Of a stretch of DNA of 64,000 nucleotides, positions 1-8,074 are shown in pieces. Positions within the stretch are counted from its first letter, which is position 1, and each line of letters begins with the position of its first letter. The stretch comes from Clostridium ganghwense. GTDB lineage: Bacteria; Bacillota; Clostridia; Clostridiales; Clostridiaceae. Under the pieces are notes generated by a model. The model worked only from the letters and a program-made list of their open reading frames with translations, ran no database searches and was not told the DNA's origin. The stretch is from contig NZ_JAPQES010000001.1 in assembly GCF_026735165.1 (NCBI RefSeq), positions 124,001-188,000 of the forward strand. The letters are read 5' to 3'. The position numbers and the translations under genes are program-made.

Positions 1-639
1 AAGCTTAGTATGATCAATCAAAACATTAATTTCTTTAGCTCTAGAAATAGCAGCTTGTTTACTTTCTATTTCAAATATATTAACATCTGTTAAACCATCA
101 CTAAATGATAATGCTTTACCAGATATAAATGCCTTAGTAATATTTAATTTTTTATATCCTTCCAAAGCATAAGGCCCTACAAGTGAAAGAGCTGATTTTC
201 TTAAATTACCACCCACTAATATAACATTAACCTTTTCCGCAGCACTCAAAGCTGTTGCTATACTAATTGAATTTGTCACAACCGTTAATTTTTTATCTTG
301 TATATACTTACATATTGCTAATGCAGTAGTACTAGCATCTAACATAATGATATCCTCATTTTCTATGAGTTCTTCTGCATATTTAGCAATAATTGTTTTC
401 TCATTCTCATTTTGTAACCTTCTCAATTTTAATGTATCTTCAGTATTTAATTGATTTACTGATATAGCGCCTTTGTATTTTCTAATTAATGCACCTTCTT
501 CTTCTAGTTTTTTCAAGTCTCTTCTTATAGTCATTTGTGATACATTCATTTTTTTACTTAATTCAGTAATATTAATTTCTCCTACCTGATCTATTTCTTC
601 AATTATCTTTTCTCTTCTATTTTCTAATCTAAACTCCAT
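1..639 (-). CDS. DeoR-family transcriptional regulator (partial, C-terminus outside window)
   Basis: The first 213 codons are present; the gene runs off the left edge. Residues 5-55 form a DeoR-type winged helix-turn-helix (ELSKKMNVSQMTIRRDLKKL), followed by the DeoR C-terminal sugar-phosphate sensing domain (an EDIIMLDAST stretch near residue 95 and LVGGNLR near 160). The start is the ATG preceded by AGGTGAAG. Family members repress sugar or nucleoside catabolic operons and respond to a phosphorylated sugar. It lies just downstream of, and on the same strand as, the mtn/ribose-type transporter operon, so it is the obvious candidate regulator of that operon, with a methylthioribose- or deoxyribose-phosphate as ligand; that link is inference. 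A terminator hairpin at 717-744 separates the two. Confidence 0.9.
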   Translation of the reverse strand, partial: MEFRLENRREKIIEEIDQVGEINITELSKKMNVSQMTIRRDLKKLEEEGALIRKYKGAISVNQLNTEDTLKLRRLQNENEKTIIAKYAEELIENEDIIMLDASTTALAICKYIQDKKLTVVTNSISIATALSAAEKVNVILVGGNLRKSALSLVGPYALEGYKKLNITKAFISGKALSFSDGLTDVNIFEIESKQAAISRAKEINVLIDHTKL

Positions 640-716
640 TCACTTCACCTATTTCTATCTATAGTCTATAGTAATAATTCCAAGTCTTTTTGATAATAAT
701 ACATTTTATGTGTAAT

Positions 717-744
717 TATAAAAGGGGCAAAAACCCCTTTTATA
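717..744 (-). terminator. Hairpin after the ribose-type binding protein gene
   Basis: Perfect 11-bp inverted repeat TATAAAAGGGG / CCCCTTTTATA with a 6-nt loop, just downstream of the stop of the binding-protein gene on the minus strand. The T-run after it is short. It would end the mtn/transporter operon and leave the DeoR gene with its own promoter. Confidence 0.7.
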
Positions 745-771
745 ATATTCACTTAAACTTTTCCTAATCCA

Positions 772-1821
772 CTATTTCACTTGATTTCCCCAGTTATTAG
801 AATCCTCTGCATTTTTCTGAGTTATAGGATAGAATTTTGTATAGATATGTTTTTCAACCACTTCACCTTTAATAGCTTTTAAACCAACTTCTACAGCTTG
901 AACACCCATATCTACAGGAACTTGTGAAATACTTATATCAATGTTACCTTTTTTAACAGATTCAATTGCTTGATTTATACCATCTATTCCAACTATAAAT
1001 ACGTGTTCTTTATCTCCAACAGGTTTCATTCTGTTAGCAGCCATAAGTGCTTTTTCAGCTCCTAATGTACAGTCATCATTATGTCCAAATACAGCATCTA
1101 TTTCTGGATTTGCCTGTAATATGTTTTGCATAACATTCATTGATTTTTCTTGGTTGAAGTCTCCAGCTTGTCTTGCAACTATTTTTATGTCAGAATATTT
1201 ATCTATTACATTGTGGAAGCCTGTTCCTCTATCTCTTGCAGCAGATGTTCCTTGTAAACCTTCTATTTCTACTACTTTACCTTTTTCAGAACCATTTTTC
1301 TTCTTTAATTCTTCTATAATAAGATTTGCTGCCATTTCACCCATTTTAACGTTATCAGTTTCAAGGAAACTTGTCATATCTTCACTATTTGCTCCTCTAT
1401 CTAAGAATATTATTGGAATATTAGCTTCCTTAGCTTTTGCTACTGCTGGTACTATTGCATCAGCATCAAGAGCATTAACTATTAGGATATCTACTTTTTT
1501 AGTAATTAAGTCTTCAACATCTGATAATTGTTTTGCTATATCTCCATTAGCATCAGTTTCAATTAGTTTGCATCCTAGTTCATTAGTTTTGTCTTTAACA
1601 CCCTTTTCCATTCCAATAAAGAAAGCATTTGTTAATGTAGATAGTGATAATCCTACTGTTACTTCTTTCTTTTCTTCACCTTTGTCTTTTGCTTTTTCTT
1701 CAGCTGCTGGTTTTTTATTATTTTCTTTTTTAGCTGCACTATTACCGCAGCCTGCAGCAAATACTGAAAAAATCATAGCTGTTGATAAAATTAGTGATAA
1801 AAGTTTCTTTGACTTCAACAT
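772..1821 (-). CDS. Sugar ABC transporter substrate-binding lipoprotein (RbsB-like)
   Basis: 349 residues. Lipoprotein signal peptide with lipobox FAAGC (Cys25), then a Lys/Glu-rich linker to about residue 52, then a two-lobed periplasmic binding protein fold of the ribose/galactose class (the pentose-binding-protein-like start TVGLSLSTLTNAFFIGMEKG and the hinge region GHNDDCTLGAEKAL are visible). It would present a sugar to the RbsC/RbsA-like proteins encoded upstream in the same operon. Because mtnK and mtnA head the operon, the ligand is probably methylthioribose or another 5-modified ribose rather than ribose; no rbsK or rbsD is present. A good RBS (AGGGGG) precedes the ATG; the gap to the upstream gene is 13 bp. 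Confidence 0.9.
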   Translation of the reverse strand: MLKSKKLLSLILSTAMIFSVFAAGCGNSAAKKENNKKPAAEEKAKDKGEEKKEVTVGLSLSTLTNAFFIGMEKGVKDKTNELGCKLIETDANGDIAKQLSDVEDLITKKVDILIVNALDADAIVPAVAKAKEANIPIIFLDRGANSEDMTSFLETDNVKMGEMAANLIIEELKKKNGSEKGKVVEIEGLQGTSAARDRGTGFHNVIDKYSDIKIVARQAGDFNQEKSMNVMQNILQANPEIDAVFGHNDDCTLGAEKALMAANRMKPVGDKEHVFIVGIDGINQAIESVKKGNIDISISQVPVDMGVQAVEVGLKAIKGEVVEKHIYTKFYPITQKNAEDSNNWGNQVK

Positions 1822-1834
1822 TTTTCAAATCCCC

Positions 1835-2959
1835 CTACTTATTTTTTATTTTTTCATAACACTTACTTAAAGCTTCCTCAGGTTTTAGCTTTTCAGTAAA
1901 TGCTTTATGAACATATTCATATAAATGGTCTGAAACCTCTGTCCATTTCTCAATAGCAGGAATTCTTCTAGCTTTATTGAGCATTTCATAATTGGCCTCA
2001 TACCACGGATTTTTTTCTCTTTCCTCTTTATTCTGATAAGATGAAATTCTTACAGGGCTGCCACTTATTCTGCCAGACATTAAGTCATTCTTATTATTTG
2101 TAATAAACTTTAAAAAATCGAAACATTTTACAGGTACATGCGTAAATTTACTAACTAGAAATGTCCAAGTTGTATTACAAGGATATTCATAAGTTGAAAA
2201 ACCTATTTTATCTCTATATAGATTCTTTTCTTTTTCCATTATAGCCGCTGCTTGTCCACTCCAAGATATTCCAACATACACTTCACCCTTTTGAATAGCC
2301 TCTCTAACTTCATCATTTCCATATTGGGCTATATCTTGTGGACAATATTTTTTTAAACACATATACTGCTTTAATGCAGATAATGTTTTCTCATTATTAA
2401 AAACAAGTTTTTCATTGTTATATAGCTCTGAACCGTAATCCCACATAAAAGGTATAAAATCTAAAAATATTTCATAAGGAGATGCCTTTATAGCTAGTAC
2501 TCTTTTATTTTCCTTAATACCGTCTATTTTTTGTATTAAACTTTCTATTGTTTCTATTCTATCTAACTTAAGCTTATCTTTTCTATAAAAGATTATATGT
2601 CCATCAGAAAAAGAAGGTACTCCTATCTTCTTTCCTCTATAAGATATTTCATCTAAAATACTTGGGAAAATATCTTTAATGTTATAATCTGCTGTAAGAT
2701 ATTCTTCAAAAGGAATCACTTTGTTATTAGCTGCTAAATTAGGAATCCAAAAGGAAGGTGCCATTACAATATCATAGTTATTAAAATTAGTAGTAAGTGC
2801 CTTATCTAAGGTTGACTTATACTCGTTCCAATCTACTATGTCTATAAGAACTTTATATTCATTCTCATTTTCCCATTTTTTAGTTATACCTGTTATGCTA
2901 TCCTCTGTATATGCATAAACAGCTGGATCATTAACACATAATACTTTAATACTACTCAT
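1835..2959 (-). CDS. Family 1 type extracellular solute-binding protein lacking a signal peptide
   Basis: 374 residues that read as a maltose-type (family 1, COG1653-like) solute-binding protein: alternating lobes, the NYDIVMAPSFWIPNLAANN segment and the GVPSFSDGHIIFYRKDKL segment match the usual pattern. It begins MSSIKVLCVNDP, directly at the first beta-strand, with no signal peptide or lipobox. An in-frame stop lies three codons upstream of the ATG, so no N-terminal extension is available without a frameshift. It sits between the permease and the RbsB-like lipoprotein in the operon, with 19 and 13 bp gaps. No family 1 permease is nearby. It may be a cytosolic binding or sensing protein, or an exported protein that lost its signal. 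Function unknown. Confidence 0.8.
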   Translation of the reverse strand: MSSIKVLCVNDPAVYAYTEDSITGITKKWENENEYKVLIDIVDWNEYKSTLDKALTTNFNNYDIVMAPSFWIPNLAANNKVIPFEEYLTADYNIKDIFPSILDEISYRGKKIGVPSFSDGHIIFYRKDKLKLDRIETIESLIQKIDGIKENKRVLAIKASPYEIFLDFIPFMWDYGSELYNNEKLVFNNEKTLSALKQYMCLKKYCPQDIAQYGNDEVREAIQKGEVYVGISWSGQAAAIMEKEKNLYRDKIGFSTYEYPCNTTWTFLVSKFTHVPVKCFDFLKFITNNKNDLMSGRISGSPVRISSYQNKEEREKNPWYEANYEMLNKARRIPAIEKWTEVSDHLYEYVHKAFTEKLKPEEALSKCYEKIKNK

Positions 2960-2978
2960 AATATTTCACTACCTATCC

Positions 2979-3992
2979 TTATTTTTTTCTCTTATATTGA
3001 TCTACCAATACTGCTGCCAATATAACTGCTCCTTTTACTACCTGTTGATAGAAAGGATTTACATTAAGTAGATTTAATCCATTATTTAAAACTCCTATAA
3101 TAAGAACACCCAGTAAAGTTCCTGTTATAGTTCCTTCACCACCAGCTAGCGAAGCTCCACCTATAACAACTCCACCTATTGCATCCATTTCATAACCTAT
3201 ACCTGCATTTGGAAGTGCAACTCCCAATCTTGCATTTAAAACAACTCCAGATATAGCACATAATAATCCTGTTATTGTATAAGCCAAGGTTTCTATTTTT
3301 ACTATGTTTACTCCTGAGAATTTTGTAGCCTCTCTATTACATCCAATAGCATATAGATTTCTTCCAAAGGTAGTATACTGAAGCACATAATATCCTATTA
3401 TAAAAATAATTATCATTATAATTATTGGAATAGGAACTTCTCCCACTTTACTACCTATCTTAGAAAAGCTTTTAAAGTTTTGGTATAATACTGCATTAAC
3501 TGACTTAGATGTAGATAATGCTTGATTTTTACCATCTGAAATAACCATAGAAAAGCCTCTAAATACACTCATTGTAGCCAAAGTAACTATAAAGGCTGGT
3601 ACTTTAAATTTAGTAGTACATACACCATTAAATAATCCTATAGCTGTACCTATCAATAAGCTAATTAAAATTGCAAGAGGAATAGCCATTCCTTGTTTCA
3701 TTAATATACCACCAGTTATAGCTGAAAAAGCAAGGATAGAACCTACTGATAAATCTATTCCTCCTGTTATAATTACAAAGGTCATTCCCACTGCAATTAT
3801 TCCTACAATAGAAGACTGTACTAATATATTCAACCAGTTATCAACTGTAAAAAAGTTTTCAGAAAGAGTTCCTATTACACAACATAGGATTGCAAATCCT
3901 AAAAGTATCATATTTTTAGAAAAAAAACTTTTTACTTTATTATCTTTTTTTTCAGCAGGATTAGTTTTCTTTTCAATCTTTAGAACTGCCAT
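2979..3992 (-). CDS. Sugar ABC transporter permease (RbsC-like)
   Basis: 337 residues, the usual length for a RbsC-type permease, with about 9-10 hydrophobic segments starting near residue 28. The family signature GGIDLSVGSILAFSA is present around residue 76, and the C-terminal GGEGTITGTLLGVLIIGVLNNGLNLL region is typical. It forms the membrane channel, as a homodimer, for the two-domain ATPase encoded 2 bp upstream. Substrate is inferred from the operon (methylthioribose or related pentose), not from the sequence of this protein. Confidence 0.92.
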   Translation of the reverse strand: MAVLKIEKKTNPAEKKDNKVKSFFSKNMILLGFAILCCVIGTLSENFFTVDNWLNILVQSSIVGIIAVGMTFVIITGGIDLSVGSILAFSAITGGILMKQGMAIPLAILISLLIGTAIGLFNGVCTTKFKVPAFIVTLATMSVFRGFSMVISDGKNQALSTSKSVNAVLYQNFKSFSKIGSKVGEVPIPIIIMIIIFIIGYYVLQYTTFGRNLYAIGCNREATKFSGVNIVKIETLAYTITGLLCAISGVVLNARLGVALPNAGIGYEMDAIGGVVIGGASLAGGEGTITGTLLGVLIIGVLNNGLNLLNVNPFYQQVVKGAVILAAVLVDQYKRKK

Positions 3993-3994
3993 GC

Positions 3995-5482
3995 TTAATT
4001 ACCTCCTATAGCATATTTCATTATAGTTTCTTGATTAGCTTCTTCCCTATTTAGTATTTTAGTAATTTCGCCTTCATGCATAACTGCGATTCTATCACTC
4101 ATACTTATTACTTCAGGCATTTCTGAAGATATCAAAATAACAGATTTGCCCTTCTCCGTTAATTCATTTATAAGATTATATATTTCAGCTTTTGTTCCAA
4201 CATCAATCCCTCTAGTTGGATCATCTAAAATTAATATGTCTGGATCTGTTTGAAGCCATTTTGCAAGTACTATTTTTTGCTGATTTCCACCACTAAGCAG
4301 TCCTACTTTTTGATTTTCATCTGTAGCCTTTATTTTTAATTCCTGCATACTTTGTATAGCTATTTCCATTTCTTTATTTTTAAAGATATATCCGAACTTA
4401 CCTTTAATCTTTTGTAATATGGCATGAATAATATTGTTCTTTACAGAAAATTGTAATACTAACCCATGCTTTCTTCTATCCTCTGGAACATATGCAATTC
4501 CGTTTGATATAGCATCTTTGCAGCAATTAATATTTACCTCTTTATCTTTTATATAGATATGACCTCTATCTTTTTTGTCAATACCTACAATAGCATTCAT
4601 AAGTTCACTTCTTCCTGCTCCCATTAAACCAGCAATTCCAAAAACTTCACCTTTTTTTACTGAAAAACTTATATCTTTGAGAACATCTTTTCTTGATAAG
4701 TTTTCAACCCGTAAAATCTCATCACTTGGTTTATTTGTTTTAGTTGGAAATCTTTCAGATATTTCTCTTCCAACCATTAACTTAATGAGTCCATCCTCTG
4801 TTATATTGCTTATATCATGGTCTCCCATATCTTGTCCGTCTCTTAAAACCTTAACTTTTGAACAGAGTTCAAAAATTTCTTCTAATTTATGAGATATAAA
4901 AACAATGCTTATATTTTCATTTTTTAGCTTATTTATTAATTTAAATAACTTTTCTGTTTCATCATCAGCTAAAGCCGAGGTAGGCTCGTCCATAAGAATT
5001 ACCTTAGCTTCAACAGAAACAGCCTTTGCTATTTCAACCATCTGCTGTTTTCCAACAGATAACTCTTTTACCTTTCTCTTTGCATCCAAATCAAATTCAT
5101 AACTATCCAATAATTCTTGGGTGCTAGAAAATAGTTTTTTGTAGTCTACCTTTCCAAACTGATTAGTAGGAAGTCTGCCCAAAAATATATTTTCTGCCAC
5201 TGTTAAATTTTCAACTAAATTTAATTCTTGGTGAATAATACTTATTCCAAGCTCCTGTGCGTGTTTAGGATTATCAGGAATTATTGTTTTTCCTTCTAAC
5301 CATATTTCTCCTTCCTCAAGAGAATAAACACCACTTAATATTTTCATTAAAGTTGACTTTCCTGCACCATTTTCACCTAAAAGTCCTAATACTTCTCCTG
5401 CATCTAGCTTTAAATTTATATTATTTAAAACTGTAACTCCTGAAAAAGACTTAGAGATATTTTTCATATTAAGTACTTCCAA
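3995..5482 (-). CDS. Sugar ABC transporter ATP-binding protein, two ABC domains (RbsA/MglA-like)
   Basis: 495 residues with two fused ATPase domains. Domain 1 has Walker A GENGAGKST (36-44), signature LSVGKQQM and Walker B VILMDEPTSAL. Domain 2 has the degenerate Walker A GLMGAGRSE typical of this family, signature LSGGNQQK and Walker B ILILDDPTRGID. The start is a TTG with AGGGGG eight bases upstream; an ATG five codons later is the alternative. It follows mtnA with a 33-bp gap and precedes the permease, so kinase, isomerase and uptake system appear co-transcribed. Confidence 0.93.
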   Translation of the reverse strand: MEVLNMKNISKSFSGVTVLNNINLKLDAGEVLGLLGENGAGKSTLMKILSGVYSLEEGEIWLEGKTIIPDNPKHAQELGISIIHQELNLVENLTVAENIFLGRLPTNQFGKVDYKKLFSSTQELLDSYEFDLDAKRKVKELSVGKQQMVEIAKAVSVEAKVILMDEPTSALADDETEKLFKLINKLKNENISIVFISHKLEEIFELCSKVKVLRDGQDMGDHDISNITEDGLIKLMVGREISERFPTKTNKPSDEILRVENLSRKDVLKDISFSVKKGEVFGIAGLMGAGRSELMNAIVGIDKKDRGHIYIKDKEVNINCCKDAISNGIAYVPEDRRKHGLVLQFSVKNNIIHAILQKIKGKFGYIFKNKEMEIAIQSMQELKIKATDENQKVGLLSGGNQQKIVLAKWLQTDPDILILDDPTRGIDVGTKAEIYNLINELTEKGKSVILISSEMPEVISMSDRIAVMHEGEITKILNREEANQETIMKYAIGGN

Positions 5483-5515
5483 TTATCTATCCCCCTTTCT
5501 GATAATATATTTATT

Positions 5516-6565
5516 TTATTCTTTAAACAGTTTTTTCAAATTTTCTTCAAAAGGTGGATAAACAATACCTTTTTCAGTAACTATGGCAGTTATATTCTCA
5601 TGTGGAGTCACATCAAAAGATGGATTATACGTCTTTACATCTTTTGGTGCTGTCCATACCCCAAATCTGCAAGTTATTTCTTTTGAATCTCTCTCTTCAA
5701 TAGGTATTTCCTTACCTGTTGGAGTATTCATATCTATTGTTGGAGTTGGAGCTGCTATATACATAGGAATTCCAAAATGTTTAGCAAGAATAGATACACT
5801 AAATGTTCCTATTTTATTTGCAGTATCACCATTTGCAGCTATTCTATCACAACCAACTATAATAGCATCGATTTTTCCTTGTGACATAACCATAGCTGCC
5901 ATATTGTCTGTAATTGTTGTAACATCAATTCCAGCTTGGAAAAGTTCCAAAGCAGTAAGTGTAGAACCCTGTAATCTTGGTCTTGTTTCATCCGAATAAA
6001 TCTTTAAATGCCATCCTTTCTCATGAGCAAGATACATTGGCGAAGTTGCTGTACCATATTTTGAAGTAGCAAGCTGACCTGCATTACAATGAGTTAAAAT
6101 ACCCATATTATCCTTTAGTAGAGGCATAAAGTTCTCTCCAATTGCTCTACATATTTTTATATCCTCTTCATGAATTATTTTAGCTTCTTCTCTAAGTATT
6201 CTTTTTATTTCTGCCACTGGCGTATTTTTAAACTCCTGGACTTTATTTTCCATTCTATTAAGTGCCCAAGCTAAGTTAACTGCTGTTGGTCTGCTTGTAT
6301 TTAAATAATCTGATTTTTCTTTCATAACTTTCCAAAATGCATCAAAGTTATCTTCTGGAGCATCCTTAATTCCAAAATACAATCCATATCCTGCTGTTAC
6401 TCCTATTGCTGGTGCCCCTCTTACAATCATATCTTTTATAGCTACCCAAATACCTTCCACAGTATCATATTCAATGTATTCGATTTCATTAGGTAATTTA
6501 GTTTGATCTAGTAGTATAAGCTTATCTCTATTATCATCCCATTGAATTGCAAGTAAACCTGCCAT
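5516..6565 (-). CDS. mtnA: S-methyl-5-thioribose-1-phosphate isomerase
   Basis: 349 residues, full length for MtnA. It converts the ring form of methylthioribose-1-phosphate to the open ketose methylthioribulose-1-phosphate in methionine salvage; some homologues also act on 5-deoxyribose-1-phosphate. The catalytic pair known from the Bacillus subtilis enzyme is present at the same numbering: Cys160 in [15 protein letters not shown] and Asp240 in [13 protein letters not shown]. The N-terminal substrate-binding [13 protein letters not shown] is also intact. It lies 14 bp downstream of mtnK. No mtnB, mtnW, mtnX, mtnD or deoxyribulose-phosphate aldolase gene is in the window, so the downstream fate of the product is not visible here. 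Confidence 0.95.
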   Translation of the reverse strand: MAGLLAIQWDDNRDKLILLDQTKLPNEIEYIEYDTVEGIWVAIKDMIVRGAPAIGVTAGYGLYFGIKDAPEDNFDAFWKVMKEKSDYLNTSRPTAVNLAWALNRMENKVQEFKNTPVAEIKRILREEAKIIHEEDIKICRAIGENFMPLLKDNMGILTHCNAGQLATSKYGTATSPMYLAHEKGWHLKIYSDETRPRLQGSTLTALELFQAGIDVTTITDNMAAMVMSQGKIDAIIVGCDRIAANGDTANKIGTFSVSILAKHFGIPMYIAAPTPTIDMNTPTGKEIPIEERDSKEITCRFGVWTAPKDVKTYNPSFDVTPHENITAIVTEKGIVYPPFEENLKKLFKE

Positions 6566-6579
6566 TTATATATCCTCCT

Positions 6580-7782
6580 TTATTTCACACTTTTAATTAA
6601 TTGTACTAGTGCTTTTATACTATCTATTTGATTTCTTTGTAATACTATTTTCTTTCCTATGTTTAAAGCAAATCTTTGAGCTTTTGCTCTTTCTTTATCC
6701 TCCCCAATAGAATCTAAATCTGGAACATGTGCCATTCCAAGTACTCTTCTCATTACTTCACAAGAAGCAAAACCTATTGTCTCATGTAGTAAGTTATTTA
6801 TATATTCCTCTTTATAATCTTTTACCTCAGTTGTAAGCTCTTTAGATTCTTTATCCCAAAGGGTAACAAAATCTTTTTCAAATTCATTCCATATTTCTTC
6901 AATAGAATCTAATAAATATTCTCTAAAAGAATCTATTTCTTCTTTTTCTTTATCTTTTCTACCTTCCCATGAAGAATAATTTAAAATATAATTTGCAAAT
7001 AAAAGTCCAACATCATATCCATATGGTCCATAGAAAGCAAATTCTGTGTCAAAAATAACTATTCTATCCTGAGAAACAAAAATAGAACCTGTATGCAAAT
7101 CTCCATGTAAAAGAGCTTCTGCCTTAGTCATAAATATATTTTTTAATTTTGTTATCTCTAATCTTACTTCATTGTTTTTCCATAATTCTTTAGCATCTTC
7201 AAGAATATATGGATTGATATTATTTGATTCTGCATCCATATATGGATCTGTTAAAACTAATCTTTCTGTTATATCACATAACTCTGGATTTATAAACTTA
7301 CTTATCTTTTTCTTCTTTTCAATTGCTCCAAGGCCTAAATCTGATGTATAAAAAAGATTTCTAGACAAGAATTTTCCTACTTGCTTTGGGAAATTAGGAT
7401 ATCGTTTCATCTTCATAAAACCAGTTCTCATAATGTCCATTTCTCCTAAATCCTCAGCAACATAAAGGCAGTTATCTTTATCTACTTTATAAATCTTTGG
7501 AACAAAACCAGGACACGCTTTTTCCTGTTCAAGCATAGCTTCCGCTTCAATTCTATTTCTATCAAGAGTAAGCTTCCACCCTTCCCCTGCAACCCTTAAG
7601 TAAGGAAGAGCTTGTTTAACAATAAGAGACTTACCACTATTTTCTCCTTTTACTCTAAAAACTAAATTTAAATTTCCATCACCAATTTCTTTTGCAATAA
7701 TCTTTTCATTGTTCTCAAATAAGTTTAAAGCTTTTATGTATTCTACTATATTATCAGTATTCATTTCTTTATACTCGCCCAT
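6580..7782 (-). CDS. mtnK: S-methyl-5-thioribose kinase
   Basis: 400 residues, the typical MtnK length. It phosphorylates 5-methylthioribose with ATP to methylthioribose-1-phosphate. It has the protein-kinase-like fold of the family: a glycine-rich GDGNLNLVFRV loop (35-45), and the catalytic loop HGDLHTGS with the base at Asp228, followed by the metal-binding DTEFAFYGPYGYD (245-257; many homologues have DPEFAF). First gene of the six-gene operon with mtnA and an ABC transporter. The start ATG is chosen over Met7 because a strong RBS (GGGGGTG) lies 6 bp upstream. No SAM riboswitch is recognisable upstream, unlike mtnKA of Bacillus. Confidence 0.94.
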   Translation of the reverse strand: MGEYKEMNTDNIVEYIKALNLFENNEKIIAKEIGDGNLNLVFRVKGENSGKSLIVKQALPYLRVAGEGWKLTLDRNRIEAEAMLEQEKACPGFVPKIYKVDKDNCLYVAEDLGEMDIMRTGFMKMKRYPNFPKQVGKFLSRNLFYTSDLGLGAIEKKKKISKFINPELCDITERLVLTDPYMDAESNNINPYILEDAKELWKNNEVRLEITKLKNIFMTKAEALLHGDLHTGSIFVSQDRIVIFDTEFAFYGPYGYDVGLLFANYILNYSSWEGRKDKEKEEIDSFREYLLDSIEEIWNEFEKDFVTLWDKESKELTTEVKDYKEEYINNLLHETIGFASCEVMRRVLGMAHVPDLDSIGEDKERAKAQRFALNIGKKIVLQRNQIDSIKALVQLIKSVK

Positions 7783-7841
7783 GAAAACACCCCCTGAATA
7801 TATTTAATTGTGTAAAGCTTTGATAATATATTGTTCACAAT

Positions 7842-7856
7842 TAACATATTATGTTA
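7842..7856. promoter_or_regulatory. Palindrome upstream of mtnK, possible operator
   Basis: TAACATATTATGTTA is a 7-bp perfect inverted repeat with one central base, about 60 bp upstream of the mtnK start, next to a second small palindrome (TTGTTCACAA). Its position suits an operator for a local repressor such as the DeoR protein at the window start. The sequence is AT-rich, so a chance occurrence is possible. Confidence 0.35.
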
Positions 7857-8002
7857 TTTTTTAACATTTTACAAATCTTACCTTTTATTTTAAAACGCAT
7901 TTTTCTCTTTCTTTCTTGAAATACATTCCATTTATTTACATTTACTTGTTTTTTTAATTTTTGAGAAAATCTTATTTTTCATTTAATTTTGTAATCTAGA
8001 AT

Positions 8003-8051
8003 TTTAAAAAAAGTATCCCTTCAAGATAATAACTACTTAAAAGGATACTTT
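8003..8051 (-). terminator. Rho-independent terminator of the chemoreceptor gene
   Basis: On the minus strand AAAGTATCC ... GGATACTTT forms a 9-bp stem (extended by A/T pairs) followed directly by a run of seven T. It lies 24 bp past the stop of the methyl-accepting chemotaxis gene. Confidence 0.85.
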
Positions 8052-8074
8052 ATTACAAAACAACTAAATTATAA

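Noticed and set aside
1121-1870. Long plus-strand frame opposite the RbsB-like gene
   Set aside because: Mirror of the coding strand, hydrophobic Ser/Ile-rich product without RBS; the minus-strand gene is clear.
7783-8002. SAM (S-box) riboswitch expected before mtnK
   Set aside because: None of the conserved S-box core (AAGAGAGG, GGCAACC-type elements) is present in the minus-strand leader.
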